Positions 18,197 through 26,250 of a stretch of DNA of 64,000 nt are shown piece by piece (positions within the stretch are counted from its first letter, which is position 1; every line of letters starts with the position of its first letter). The translations under genes and the position numbers were made by a program. Source of the DNA: QHVT01 sp036389275 (GTDB lineage: Bacteria; Acidobacteriota; Thermoanaerobaculia; Gp7-AA8); the NCBI GenBank assembly GCA_036389275.1, contig DASVQE010000012.1:62001-126000 (forward strand). Direction: 5' to 3'. The notes beneath the pieces were generated by a model. It ran no database searches. It had not been told where the DNA came from and worked only from the letters and a program-made list of their open reading frames with translations.

Positions 18197-21100
18197 ATGC
18201 TCGAAATCCCTCCGTTTCGAGAACAGACGATCAATCCGGCGCTTCGCCGCGCCGATCTCGGCCTGACGTTTCAGGAATTCGCGTTCGAACTCTTGAGCCT
18301 CGCCGAGAAGGATCTCCACCTCTTTCTGCGCAGCAAAGACGGCGCAATCGACTGCGCCACCGACAGCGGCACGATCGTCGAGTGCAAGAAAGCGGAGAGC
18401 GGCGCGCATGCGGTGAAAGCGTGGGCGGCCGTCGAGGATCACCTGCGGCGCAATCTTCTGGCGCCGAAGGTGAGCGCACAGTACGCGCCCTGGGTGCGCA
18501 GCGGCGACGAGGCTATCCGCCGTTATCTCTTTTGCACGAGTGCGGAATTGATCTTGGCGCAGCGGCAGAACCTCGCCGGAACGATCACGGCTTTTTTCGC
18601 GGCGTGCGCGTCGAAGCCGGAACTCGCACACCTGCGCCACATCGCGGTCGAGATCATCGACTACAACGACATCCGCGAGCGGCTCGCGGACGCGCCGCAA
18701 CTCGTCTTCCGCTGGTTTCCGTCGCTCTCGCCTCCGGGCCTTCTGCCGTTCGACACGTCGCGCCGCACGAACACGTTCCGCGAGTATCTCAGCTCCGACA
18801 AATTGCCGTACTACAGCATGGCCGCGCACGCGGCCAACGATCCGCCGCCCGCGACGATCCGCGACGATGCGGCGCTCCTCCGCCTGCTCAGCGGTGACGT
18901 GCAAGGTCTGGTCATCTCCGGCAAGGGCGGCATCGGGAAGACGCGGCTCGCGTTCGAGCTCGCCCGCGAGGCGCAACGGAACGCCTGGCTGGTGATGACC
19001 GTCCAGCCGACTATGCCGGCAGACTCGGTTCGGCAGCTCGCCGGAGCGCTTCGACGCGAGCACCCGGTCCTGCTGCTGATCGACTACGCGGAGACGCTCG
19101 ACGAGTTCGATGCAATCGTCGACATGATCGACCAGGTCAACGACGTACATGGCCACCGGCTTCGTTGGATCGCGAGTTGCCGCACCAGCTACTACCCGAT
19201 GCTCCACGACGGCACGCGGCGGCACGAGCACATCGACGCCACACCGGTCGACCGCGAGGAAGACGCCTGGTATACGCGCTATCGCACGGCGGCGGTCCGC
19301 TGGATTCTCGAACAATCCGGCATCACGCCGACCGACGCACATCTCCGCATCTGCGGCGACCTCCCGATCTTCGCCGTCATGTTGCTCTACCTGCGCGAAC
19401 GGCGCGGCGGCGAGGACGACTTGCGCGAGCTGCTGCACGAACGGGAGTTCGGCAACTGGATCGCCAAGCGGGTTCGCTCACGCGTCGGCAACAGCAATCG
19501 TTTCGAGCGGAATACGGCCATCCTCATGAGCATCCTGCCGCTGGCCGGGTCGGCGGCGACTGCGATCGACGGTGAATACGGCGAGATCCGCGACTGGCTC
19601 GCCAACGACGGGTGGGCCGTCGAACATACGGGCCGCCTCGAAGTCGCGCACGACATGTTCACCGACCGCGTCGTGCTCGCCTACGCCGAGAAGGTGCGCC
19701 ACTCCGTCGACGCGTTCGTCAGCGAGTTGCTCACGGTCGCCGAGCGGCACGATGCGATCGCGTCGGCTCTGCTCACGCTGCAGCGCGTCGCCGATCAGCC
19801 GCTGTTCGCTCGGGTCGACTGGAGGGCGCTGATCGACCGCCACCTCACCGCGAATCCGGCCTGGTATCACGCGCGGACGTACGTCATCCGTTCTCCGCTG
19901 CTGTCGCCGGCGGCGCGGGCGGCGATCCTCGACCACCACGAGGAGTTCTGGAGGAAAAGCGTCGGCGAGGCGATGTTCCAGTCGACGCTGAGCTGGACGG
20001 CGCGCCATGCGCGCGATGACCAGGAGACGCTCGGCAAATTGAAGCGCTGGCTCGCTGCCGCGATCGCCGCCGGACCAGCCGTCGACGCGCTGCTGAGCGT
20101 CGGAGTGCGTGAACAGGTACCGGGCGCGCTCGTCGCCGCGCGAGCATGGCTCGACGATCCGAAGCACAACACCTACGCCGCCAGTTTCCTCTTGACGGCG
20201 ATTCTCGACGCCGTACGGGATTCCGCCGCAGATCAACACCGCGTCATCGCCTGGCTCGAAAAGTACGCGCGCCACCGTGAGGCCGATTACGTCCTCCGGT
20301 CGTGGCTCGACGCGCACCCGGACGTCGGCACCGTCGAGCAATACCTGCTGACCTACCTGAAGGCACACGAGCACGCATCGAGTGACGCGTTCGACTATCC
20401 GGTGAACGCGTGGCTCGGCGCGCGAGGCGATCCCGGGCTCGTGCTGCCGTACCTGACCCGACTTGTCGACGATCGGTGCATCACCGAAGGTGCGTCGTAT
20501 CTGTTGTGGCACTGGCTCCGAGCGACGGACGACGTCGAGCGCGCGGAGCAGGTCGGGTCGGAGTATCTCCGGTCATACGACCACGAAGCTGCCGACTACG
20601 TCTTCCGCGCGTGGATCTCGCGCGGTCTCGATCTGTCGCTCATCGCAGAGTTGCTGGGAGCCTGGCTCGACAAGCATGGCACACGGCTGTGCGCGCGGAA
20701 CGTGTACATCGAGTGGCTGCACGCGACCGGCGATTGGGCGGCCATCGAAAGTGATGTCGTGGCCTGGCTGGAAGCGCAGCGCGGGAACGAGCTGTCGCGC
20801 CGTCTGCTCTGTGCGTGGCTCGACCACGACGCGCCGTTGGAATCGGTGCGGCGCCATGTCGTGCAGTGGCTCGCCGACTTCGGGACGACCGCGGAAGCAA
20901 AGGCGTTGTACCGGGCATGGATCGCTCGCGGAGGAGACGTCGCGACGCTCGAACCGGCTCTGTGGAAGTGGTTCGCGACGGAAAGCAATATTCGCGAGGA
21001 AGCGACTGGCTACTTCCTTACGTTCCTCGTCGAAGCGCCGCTCGATCCCGAGGCGCTGCAGCCGGCGGTCGTCGCCTGGGCAACGCACCACGCCGAGACC

Positions 21101-21892
21101 TCGCCACACGTCCACAGTCTCCTGTACACGTGGTTGCTTGGGACGCGGCGATGGCTGGCGATTGCATCAGCGCTCGATGCGCACGTCGCGAAGTTCACCG
21201 CGACGCACCGCGGCGTTTCCTACGCGCTCGGCGCCTGGCTGGAAAACGGCGGCGATCCGGCCGCCATCCGGGCGCACGTCCTCGCTTGGCTGCGGCAGTA
21301 CGGCAGGATCAGCGGCGCCGGCGACCTTCTGGCGCTGTGGCTGGTCGTTCGCCCCGACGACTCCGAGATCGCGCCGCTCGCGGCGTCATGGCTGTTGCTC
21401 AACAGCCGAACGGACCGGGTCAGGAGCGTGTTGCAGCTGTGGCTCTCGCACGGCGGCGCGGACGCGGAGAGACACCTCAAGACCGCAATCGGCGAACGGC
21501 TCGAGAGCCTGTCGGTGGCCAACCTCCTTGCGCACTGGATCGCCTGCGGCGTCGCGCCCGCGCTCGGACAGAAGCTCAGCGAAGACTGGCTCGCGCGTCA
21601 TCCGACCAGAACGCCCGCGCGCGTGCTGCTCTGCGCGTGGCTCGATAGCGGAAAGGACCGGCGGTGGGCCGAGCGGTACATCGGCTCCTGGCTGGCCGCT
21701 CGCGGAGATGAAGCACAGGCGGCGCTGCTGCTGCGGTCGTGGCTGCGCGCCGGCGTGGCGTTGCACGTCGCCGAACCGGCGGTGCGCCGCTGGCTGCGCG
21801 TACAACCGGACGACCCGCAAGTGCCGTTGCTGATCGACGCGTGGGCCGAGCGCGGCGGCGATCCGAACGCGTTCCGGCAAACGGTCGCGTAG
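18197..21892 (+). CDS. STAND NTPase with PD-(D/E)xK nuclease domain and Trp-rich helical repeats (Avs-like defence candidate)
   Basis: A 1231-residue three-part protein. Residues about 15-110 look like a PD-(D/E)xK nuclease: D52 in GAIDC and E62-C-K64 in TIVECKKA. Residues about 215-520 are a STAND-type P-loop ATPase: GKGGIGKT at 242-249, Walker B VLLLIDYAE with D296, and a sensor-like RLRWIASCRTSYY. From about 636 to the end are some 17 helical repeats of 33-36 residues, each with a Trp-Leu pair in both helices and often ending in GGD. Nuclease, STAND ATPase and a repeat sensor in that order is the layout of Avs/AVAST anti-phage proteins, which oligomerise on binding a phage protein. Function and target here are inferred. 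It lies between recG and trpS with gaps of 50 and 41 bp. Base composition looks like its neighbours by eye. Confidence 0.8.
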   Translation: MLEIPPFREQTINPALRRADLGLTFQEFAFELLSLAEKDLHLFLRSKDGAIDCATDSGTIVECKKAESGAHAVKAWAAVEDHLRRNLLAPKVSAQYAPWVRSGDEAIRRYLFCTSAELILAQRQNLAGTITAFFAACASKPELAHLRHIAVEIIDYNDIRERLADAPQLVFRWFPSLSPPGLLPFDTSRRTNTFREYLSSDKLPYYSMAAHAANDPPPATIRDDAALLRLLSGDVQGLVISGKGGIGKTRLAFELAREAQRNAWLVMTVQPTMPADSVRQLAGALRREHPVLLLIDYAETLDEFDAIVDMIDQVNDVHGHRLRWIASCRTSYYPMLHDGTRRHEHIDATPVDREEDAWYTRYRTAAVRWILEQSGITPTDAHLRICGDLPIFAVMLLYLRERRGGEDDLRELLHEREFGNWIAKRVRSRVGNSNRFERNTAILMSILPLAGSAATAIDGEYGEIRDWLANDGWAVEHTGRLEVAHDMFTDRVVLAYAEKVRHSVDAFVSELLTVAERHDAIASALLTLQRVADQPLFARVDWRALIDRHLTANPAWYHARTYVIRSPLLSPAARAAILDHHEEFWRKSVGEAMFQSTLSWTARHARDDQETLGKLKRWLAAAIAAGPAVDALLSVGVREQVPGALVAARAWLDDPKHNTYAASFLLTAILDAVRDSAADQHRVIAWLEKYARHREADYVLRSWLDAHPDVGTVEQYLLTYLKAHEHASSDAFDYPVNAWLGARGDPGLVLPYLTRLVDDRCITEGASYLLWHWLRATDDVERAEQVGSEYLRSYDHEAADYVFRAWISRGLDLSLIAELLGAWLDKHGTRLCARNVYIEWLHATGDWAAIESDVVAWLEAQRGNELSRRLLCAWLDHDAPLESVRRHVVQWLADFGTTAEAKALYRAWIARGGDVATLEPALWKWFATESNIREEATGYFLTFLVEAPLDPEALQPAVVAWATHHAETSPHVHSLLYTWLLGTRRWLAIASALDAHVAKFTATHRGVSYALGAWLENGGDPAAIRAHVLAWLRQYGRISGAGDLLALWLVVRPDDSEIAPLAASWLLLNSRTDRVRSVLQLWLSHGGADAERHLKTAIGERLESLSVANLLAHWIACGVAPALGQKLSEDWLARHPTRTPARVLLCAWLDSGKDRRWAERYIGSWLAARGDEAQAALLLRSWLRAGVALHVAEPAVRRWLRVQPDDPQVPLLIDAWAERGGDPNAFRQTVA

Positions 21893-21933
21893 CTGCTACA
21901 CTGCCGCGTCATTTCCAAGCCCGTGAGTCACGC

Positions 21934-22944
21934 GTGAATCAGCCATCTCCATACGTCCTCAGCGGCCTCCGTCCGACCGGCCGCGTTCATCTCGGCAACT
22001 ACTTCGGCGCGGTGCGGAACTGGGTCGAGTTGCAGGATCGCTACTCGTCGCTTTTCTTCGTCGCCGACTGGCATGCGCTGACCTCCGACTACGCCGATCC
22101 TTCGAACGTGCGGCAGGCCGCCTTCGACGCCGTCGCCGACTGGCTGGCCGCGGGACTCGATCCGCAAAAGTGCGTGCTCTTCCTGCAGTCGGAAGTGAAG
22201 GAGCATGCCGAGCTGCATCTGCTGCTCTCGATGGTCACGCCGCTGCCGTGGCTCGAGCGCGTGCCTACGTTCAAGGATCAGCAGCAGCAGCTCGAGGAGA
22301 AGGATCTCAACACCTACGGCTTCCTCGGCTATCCGCTGCTGCAGACCGCCGACATCATCGTCTACCGCGCCGGCTTCGTGCCGGTGGGTGAGGACCAGGC
22401 CTCGCACCTCGAGCTCTCCCGCGAGATCGTGCGGCGCTTCAACAACTTCTATGGTCCGGTCTTTCCGGAGCCGCAGCCGCTCTTCACCGCCACGCCGAAA
22501 GTGCCGGGGCTCGACGGGCGCAAGATGTCGAAGTCGTACGGCAACACCATCCCGCTGACCGCCAGCGCGGACGAGATCCGCACGCTCGTCTCGACGATGT
22601 TCACCGACCCGAATCGCGTGCGGCGCAGCGATCCCGGCAATCCCGACATCTGCAACCTCTTCCAGTTCCACAAGCTCTTCTCCGACGACGCCACCATCCA
22701 GCGCGTCGACCATGAATGCCGCACCGCGCAGATCGGCTGCGTGCAGGACAAGAAGCTGCTGGCCGACATCATGATCGAGTCGCTGCGGCCGATGCGCGAG
22801 CGCCGCGAGGAGATCGCGCGCGATCCCGGCATCGTCTGGAACGCGCTGCGCGAAGGCAACGCCAAAGCGCGCGAGCGCGCGAGCGAAACGCTGGCGCTGG
22901 TGCGCAGCGCGATGAAACTCGACTACCCGGAGCTGCGCGCGTGA
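21934..22944 (+). CDS. trpS: Tryptophanyl-tRNA synthetase
   Basis: A 336-residue class I aminoacyl-tRNA synthetase that charges tRNA-Trp. It opens with YVLSGLRPTGRVHLGNYFGA, which contains the HIGH-type motif, and has the catalytic loop GRKMSKSYGN. Length is normal for bacterial TrpRS. The start is GTG 21934, which gives the family's usual N-terminus; the longer upstream frame is an overlap with the STAND gene. The stop overlaps the scpA start by 3 bp. Confidence 0.97.
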   Translation: MNQPSPYVLSGLRPTGRVHLGNYFGAVRNWVELQDRYSSLFFVADWHALTSDYADPSNVRQAAFDAVADWLAAGLDPQKCVLFLQSEVKEHAELHLLLSMVTPLPWLERVPTFKDQQQQLEEKDLNTYGFLGYPLLQTADIIVYRAGFVPVGEDQASHLELSREIVRRFNNFYGPVFPEPQPLFTATPKVPGLDGRKMSKSYGNTIPLTASADEIRTLVSTMFTDPNRVRRSDPGNPDICNLFQFHKLFSDDATIQRVDHECRTAQIGCVQDKKLLADIMIESLRPMRERREEIARDPGIVWNALREGNAKARERASETLALVRSAMKLDYPELRA

Positions 22945-23786
22945 GCGACGAAGAGAAGGAAGCCGTCGCCGCCGCACCCGCACCGGAGGTCGCGCCGCCG
23001 CCGCAGCCGGAGACCGAAGAGATCGACGAGGGCGCGTACAAGGTCACGCTGCCGTCGTTTCACGGGCCGCTCGATCTGCTGCTGCATCTGATCAAGAAGA
23101 ACGAAGTCGACATCTACGACATCCCCATCGTCCTGATCACCGAGCAGTACAACGCCTACCTCGACGCGATGGCGGAGCTCGACCTCGACATCGCCGCCGA
23201 CTACATCTACATGGCCGCGCTGCTGATCAACATCAAGTCGCGCATGCTCCTGCCGCGCGACGAAAACGCGGAGGAGTCGGGCGAGGATCCGCGCAAGGAG
23301 CTGGTCGACCGCCTGCTCGAATATCAGCGTTTCAAAGCGGTGGCGGAGACGTTCGCGGAGCTCGACGTGCTGCGCATGGGGATGTGGACGCGGCCGCGCA
23401 TGCCGCCGCCGGGCGCCGAGGAGCCGGCGGAAGTGGACATGAGTGAAGTGGGGCTGTTCGATCTGATCGACGCGTTCCGCACCGCGCTCGTGCGCTACCG
23501 GCAGAACCATCCGCAGGCGATCGAGCTGCGCCGCGTGGTGCACAAGATCTCCGACAAGATGCGCGAGCTCTACGCGAAAGTGCGCGAGAAGTCGCCGCTG
23601 CGGCTGCAGTGGTTTCTCGAAGGACGCGACCGCAACGAATTGATCGCCGTCTTTCTCGGCACCCTGGAGCTGGTCCGTCTCGGCGGCATCGCCCTGCAGC
23701 AAAGCGAGAACTTCGGCGAAATCCTGGTGAACCCCACCGACCGCGAGATCGACGACACGACCTTCGCGATGTTCGAGAATAGTTGA
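22941..23786 (+). CDS. scpA: Segregation and condensation protein A (ScpA)
   Basis: ScpA is the kleisin that bridges the two SMC heads in bacterial condensin. The 281-residue protein has an Ala/Pro/Glu-rich N-terminal extension of about 30 residues, then the family start YKVTLPSFHGPLDLLLHLI, a helical middle (YIYMAALLINIKSRMLLPR) and a winged-helix C-terminus (RNELIAVFLGTLELVRLGGI). The start is GTG 22941, overlapping the trpS stop as GTGA. scpB follows 32 bp downstream. Confidence 0.96.
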   Translation: MSDEEKEAVAAAPAPEVAPPPQPETEEIDEGAYKVTLPSFHGPLDLLLHLIKKNEVDIYDIPIVLITEQYNAYLDAMAELDLDIAADYIYMAALLINIKSRMLLPRDENAEESGEDPRKELVDRLLEYQRFKAVAETFAELDVLRMGMWTRPRMPPPGAEEPAEVDMSEVGLFDLIDAFRTALVRYRQNHPQAIELRRVVHKISDKMRELYAKVREKSPLRLQWFLEGRDRNELIAVFLGTLELVRLGGIALQQSENFGEILVNPTDREIDDTTFAMFENS

Positions 23787-23818
23787 TAGAAGCAGTTCCT
23801 CGGAGGAACTCCTGATTC

Positions 23819-24517
23819 ATGGAACCAAATGAATTGAAAGCCGCCCTCGAGGCCATTCTTTTTCTGTCGAGCGATCCGGTGCGCGTCGATGACCTGGCCG
23901 AGTCGCTCGATGAGACCAAGGACGTCGTCGCGGCGCAGCTCGAGGAGATCAAGCGCGGGCTCGACGAGCATGTCGGCGGCTTCATGCTCGAGCAGGCCGC
24001 GGGCGGCTGGCGGCTGACCACGCGCGCCGAGCACGACTCCATCCTCAAAAAGTACTTTGCCAAAAAAGGGGAGAACCGCCTCTCGCTGGCCGCGCTCGAG
24101 ACCCTGGCCATCGTCGCCTACCGCCAGCCCATCACCGCGCCGGAAGTGGCCGAGATCCGCGGCGTCAACTCCGCGTCCGCCATCCGCACGCTGCTCGAGC
24201 GCCGCATGATCCGCGTCGCCGGACGCAAGAACGTCGTCGGCAGCCCGTTCCTCTACCGCACCACCAAAGACTTCCTGGTGCACTTCGGGCTCAACGACAT
24301 TCGCGACCTGCCGCGCCTCGAAGAGTTCGGAGATCTCATCGGCGAGACCATCAACGACGATCTCGTCGCGGCCATCCAGAACACGCCGATCGAGGCGCCG
24401 GTGGAAGTGATCGACGAGATCGCCGAAGGCGAAGGCACGACTTTCGAAGAACAGACTGCGGCTCCCGCCGAGGAATCTCAGTTAGAATCGAACGGCAGCG
24501 AACCGATAGAAGAGTGA
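23819..24517 (+). CDS. scpB: Segregation and condensation protein B (ScpB)
   Basis: ScpB dimers bind the ScpA linker and complete the SMC-ScpAB condensin. The 232-residue protein begins with ELKAALEAILFLSSDPV and contains the two winged-helix units, including the family hallmark LAALETLAIVAYRQPITAPEVAEIRGVN in its central part. The C-terminal 40 residues are acidic and low-complexity. The TGA overlaps the next ATG by one base. Confidence 0.96.
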   Translation: MEPNELKAALEAILFLSSDPVRVDDLAESLDETKDVVAAQLEEIKRGLDEHVGGFMLEQAAGGWRLTTRAEHDSILKKYFAKKGENRLSLAALETLAIVAYRQPITAPEVAEIRGVNSASAIRTLLERRMIRVAGRKNVVGSPFLYRTTKDFLVHFGLNDIRDLPRLEEFGDLIGETINDDLVAAIQNTPIEAPVEVIDEIAEGEGTTFEEQTAAPAEESQLESNGSEPIEE

Positions 24518-25413
24518 TGCAACTCGAGCGACTGCAGAAGATCATCGCCCATGCCGGCTTTGCATCACGCAGAGAAGCCGAGTCGATGATTCGAGAAGGT
24601 CGGGTCACGGTGAACGGCAAAGTCGTCACCGAGCTCGGGACCCGCGCCGACGCCGGTCGCGATCACATCAAAGTCGACGGCAAGCTGATCACCCGTGCGG
24701 AAACCCACCGTTACATCCTTCTGTACAAGCCGAAGGAAGTCACCTCGACCGTCAACGACCCGGAAGGACGGAAGACCGTCATCGACCTGGTCAAGGGCGT
24801 GCGCGAGCGCATCTATCCGGTCGGCCGCCTCGATTACCAATCCGAGGGACTGCTGCTGCTGACCAACGACGGCGACCTCGCGTACAAGGTCTCCCATCCG
24901 AAACATGGCTCGGTCAAGACCTACCACGTCAAAGTGCGCGGCGTGCCGGAAGAGCGGATCATCGCCAAGCTCGAGCGCGGCATCACCCTCGAAGGAAAGC
25001 GCACCGTCCCGTGCGAGATCGAGCGGATGAAGACCACCGGCCGCAACGAGGACGAAGGCAACAGTTGGTACCAGGTCAAGCTGCGCGAAGGCCGCAATCA
25101 GCAGATCCGCAAGATGTTCAAGGCCGTCGGGCATCCGGTCTCGAAGCTGCGCCGCGTCGCCATCGGACCGATCTCCGATCCTGCGCTCACGCCCGGCGAC
25201 TGGCGCGAGCTGACGCGGCAGGAAGTGAAGATGCTGGCTACGATGCAGGAGATGCCGAAGCCGAAGGCGCGCCGCACCACCGCGCGTCCGGCCTCGAAGA
25301 AAAAGGCCGCCGCCAAACCGCGCGCCGCCGCATCGTCGCGGAAGAAGAGCGCGACCGCCGCCGCGCCGCGCAAACGCTCGGCGCCGGCGCGCAGTGGCCG
25401 CGGCCGCGGATAG
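24517..25413 (+). CDS. rluB: 23S rRNA pseudouridine synthase (RluB family)
   Basis: A 298-residue rRNA pseudouridine synthase of the RsuA/RluB/E/F group. Residues 1-65 form an S4 RNA-binding domain (ERLQKIIAHAGFASRREAE). The catalytic aspartate is in YPVGRLDYQSEGLLLLTNDG, and KLREGRNQQIRKMF marks the C-terminal part of the fold. RluB modifies U2605-equivalent in 23S rRNA in E. coli; the exact position here is inferred. The last 50 residues are a Lys/Ala/Arg-rich tail ending in GRGRG, probably extra rRNA contact. ATG 24517 is used because the upstream GTG is inside the scpB stop region. Confidence 0.92.
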   Translation: MQLERLQKIIAHAGFASRREAESMIREGRVTVNGKVVTELGTRADAGRDHIKVDGKLITRAETHRYILLYKPKEVTSTVNDPEGRKTVIDLVKGVRERIYPVGRLDYQSEGLLLLTNDGDLAYKVSHPKHGSVKTYHVKVRGVPEERIIAKLERGITLEGKRTVPCEIERMKTTGRNEDEGNSWYQVKLREGRNQQIRKMFKAVGHPVSKLRRVAIGPISDPALTPGDWRELTRQEVKMLATMQEMPKPKARRTTARPASKKKAAAKPRAAASSRKKSATAAAPRKRSAPARSGRGRG

Positions 25414-25437
25414 CGCTGCGACGATGAAGGACGGACG

Positions 25438-26109
25438 ATGAACGGCGACGCGCCGCTGATCGTTGCCATCGACGGGCCGTCGGGCGTCGGAAAAACCACC
25501 ACCTCCAAACTCGTCGCGCGCGCACTCGGCCTGCCGCACATCGACACCGGCGCGATGTACCGCGCCATCGGTCTCGCCGCGACGCGCCGCGGCGTCGACG
25601 TTCACGACGCCGATGCCCTCGAACAGCTCGCCTCGCGCGTCGTCATCGAGTTCGTCCCCGGCGATCCGCCGCGCGTGCTCCTCGATGGCGACGACGTCAC
25701 GCGCCTCATCCGCACGCCCGAGATCAGCATGGCCGCCAGCCATGTCTCCGCCGCGCCGCCCGTCCGCCGCGTGCTGGTGCGCCTGCAACAGGAGCTCGGC
25801 CGCCGCAATGGCGGCGTATTGGAAGGTCGGGACATCGGGACAAAAGTCTTTCCGGAAACACCGCACAAATTCTTTTTGACCGCGCGTCCCGAAGTGCGCG
25901 CGCAGCGGCGCTACGCAGAGCTCGTCGCGAAAGGCGAGGCTGCGGATTTCGACACCGTGCTCGCCGAGACCGTCAAGCGCGACCGTCAGGACTCCACGCG
26001 GGCCGACTCGCCGCTCACGTACGACGATTCCTACAATGTCGTCGATACCTCCGACCTCACCATTGAAGAGGTCGTCGAGCGCATCGTCAGCACCATTCGC
26101 GCGCGCTGA
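25438..26109 (+). CDS. cmk: Cytidylate kinase
   Basis: Phosphorylates CMP and dCMP using ATP. The 223-residue protein has the P-loop IDGPSGVGKTTTSKLVA, the CMP-binding IDTGAMYRAIGL, LEGRDIGTKVFP and the lid-region arginines in KRDRQDSTRADSPL. The order cmk-rpsA is conserved in many bacteria and is seen here, although a promoter appears to lie between the two. Confidence 0.97.
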   Translation: MNGDAPLIVAIDGPSGVGKTTTSKLVARALGLPHIDTGAMYRAIGLAATRRGVDVHDADALEQLASRVVIEFVPGDPPRVLLDGDDVTRLIRTPEISMAASHVSAAPPVRRVLVRLQQELGRRNGGVLEGRDIGTKVFPETPHKFFLTARPEVRAQRRYAELVAKGEAADFDTVLAETVKRDRQDSTRADSPLTYDDSYNVVDTSDLTIEEVVERIVSTIRAR

Positions 26110-26123
26110 TGTCCCCGGTTTTC

Positions 26124-26153
26124 TTGACTCCCTTATGGATCGGTCGCTAAACT
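26124..26153 (+). promoter_or_regulatory. Sigma-70-type promoter for rpsA
   Basis: TTGACT (26124-26129) and TAAACT (26148-26153) are separated by 18 bases, a close match to the -35 and -10 consensus. It lies in the 141-bp gap between cmk and rpsA and would give an untranslated leader of about 90 bases. Confidence 0.6.
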
Positions 26154-26250
26154 CCCGATTTCGACGTGTATCAACAACTTAGCGCAGATTACGGTCCTGG
26201 CGCGGCGCGTGCCCGGCAGCCGAATCATTCAGTAGGGGGTTCCCCAGTAC

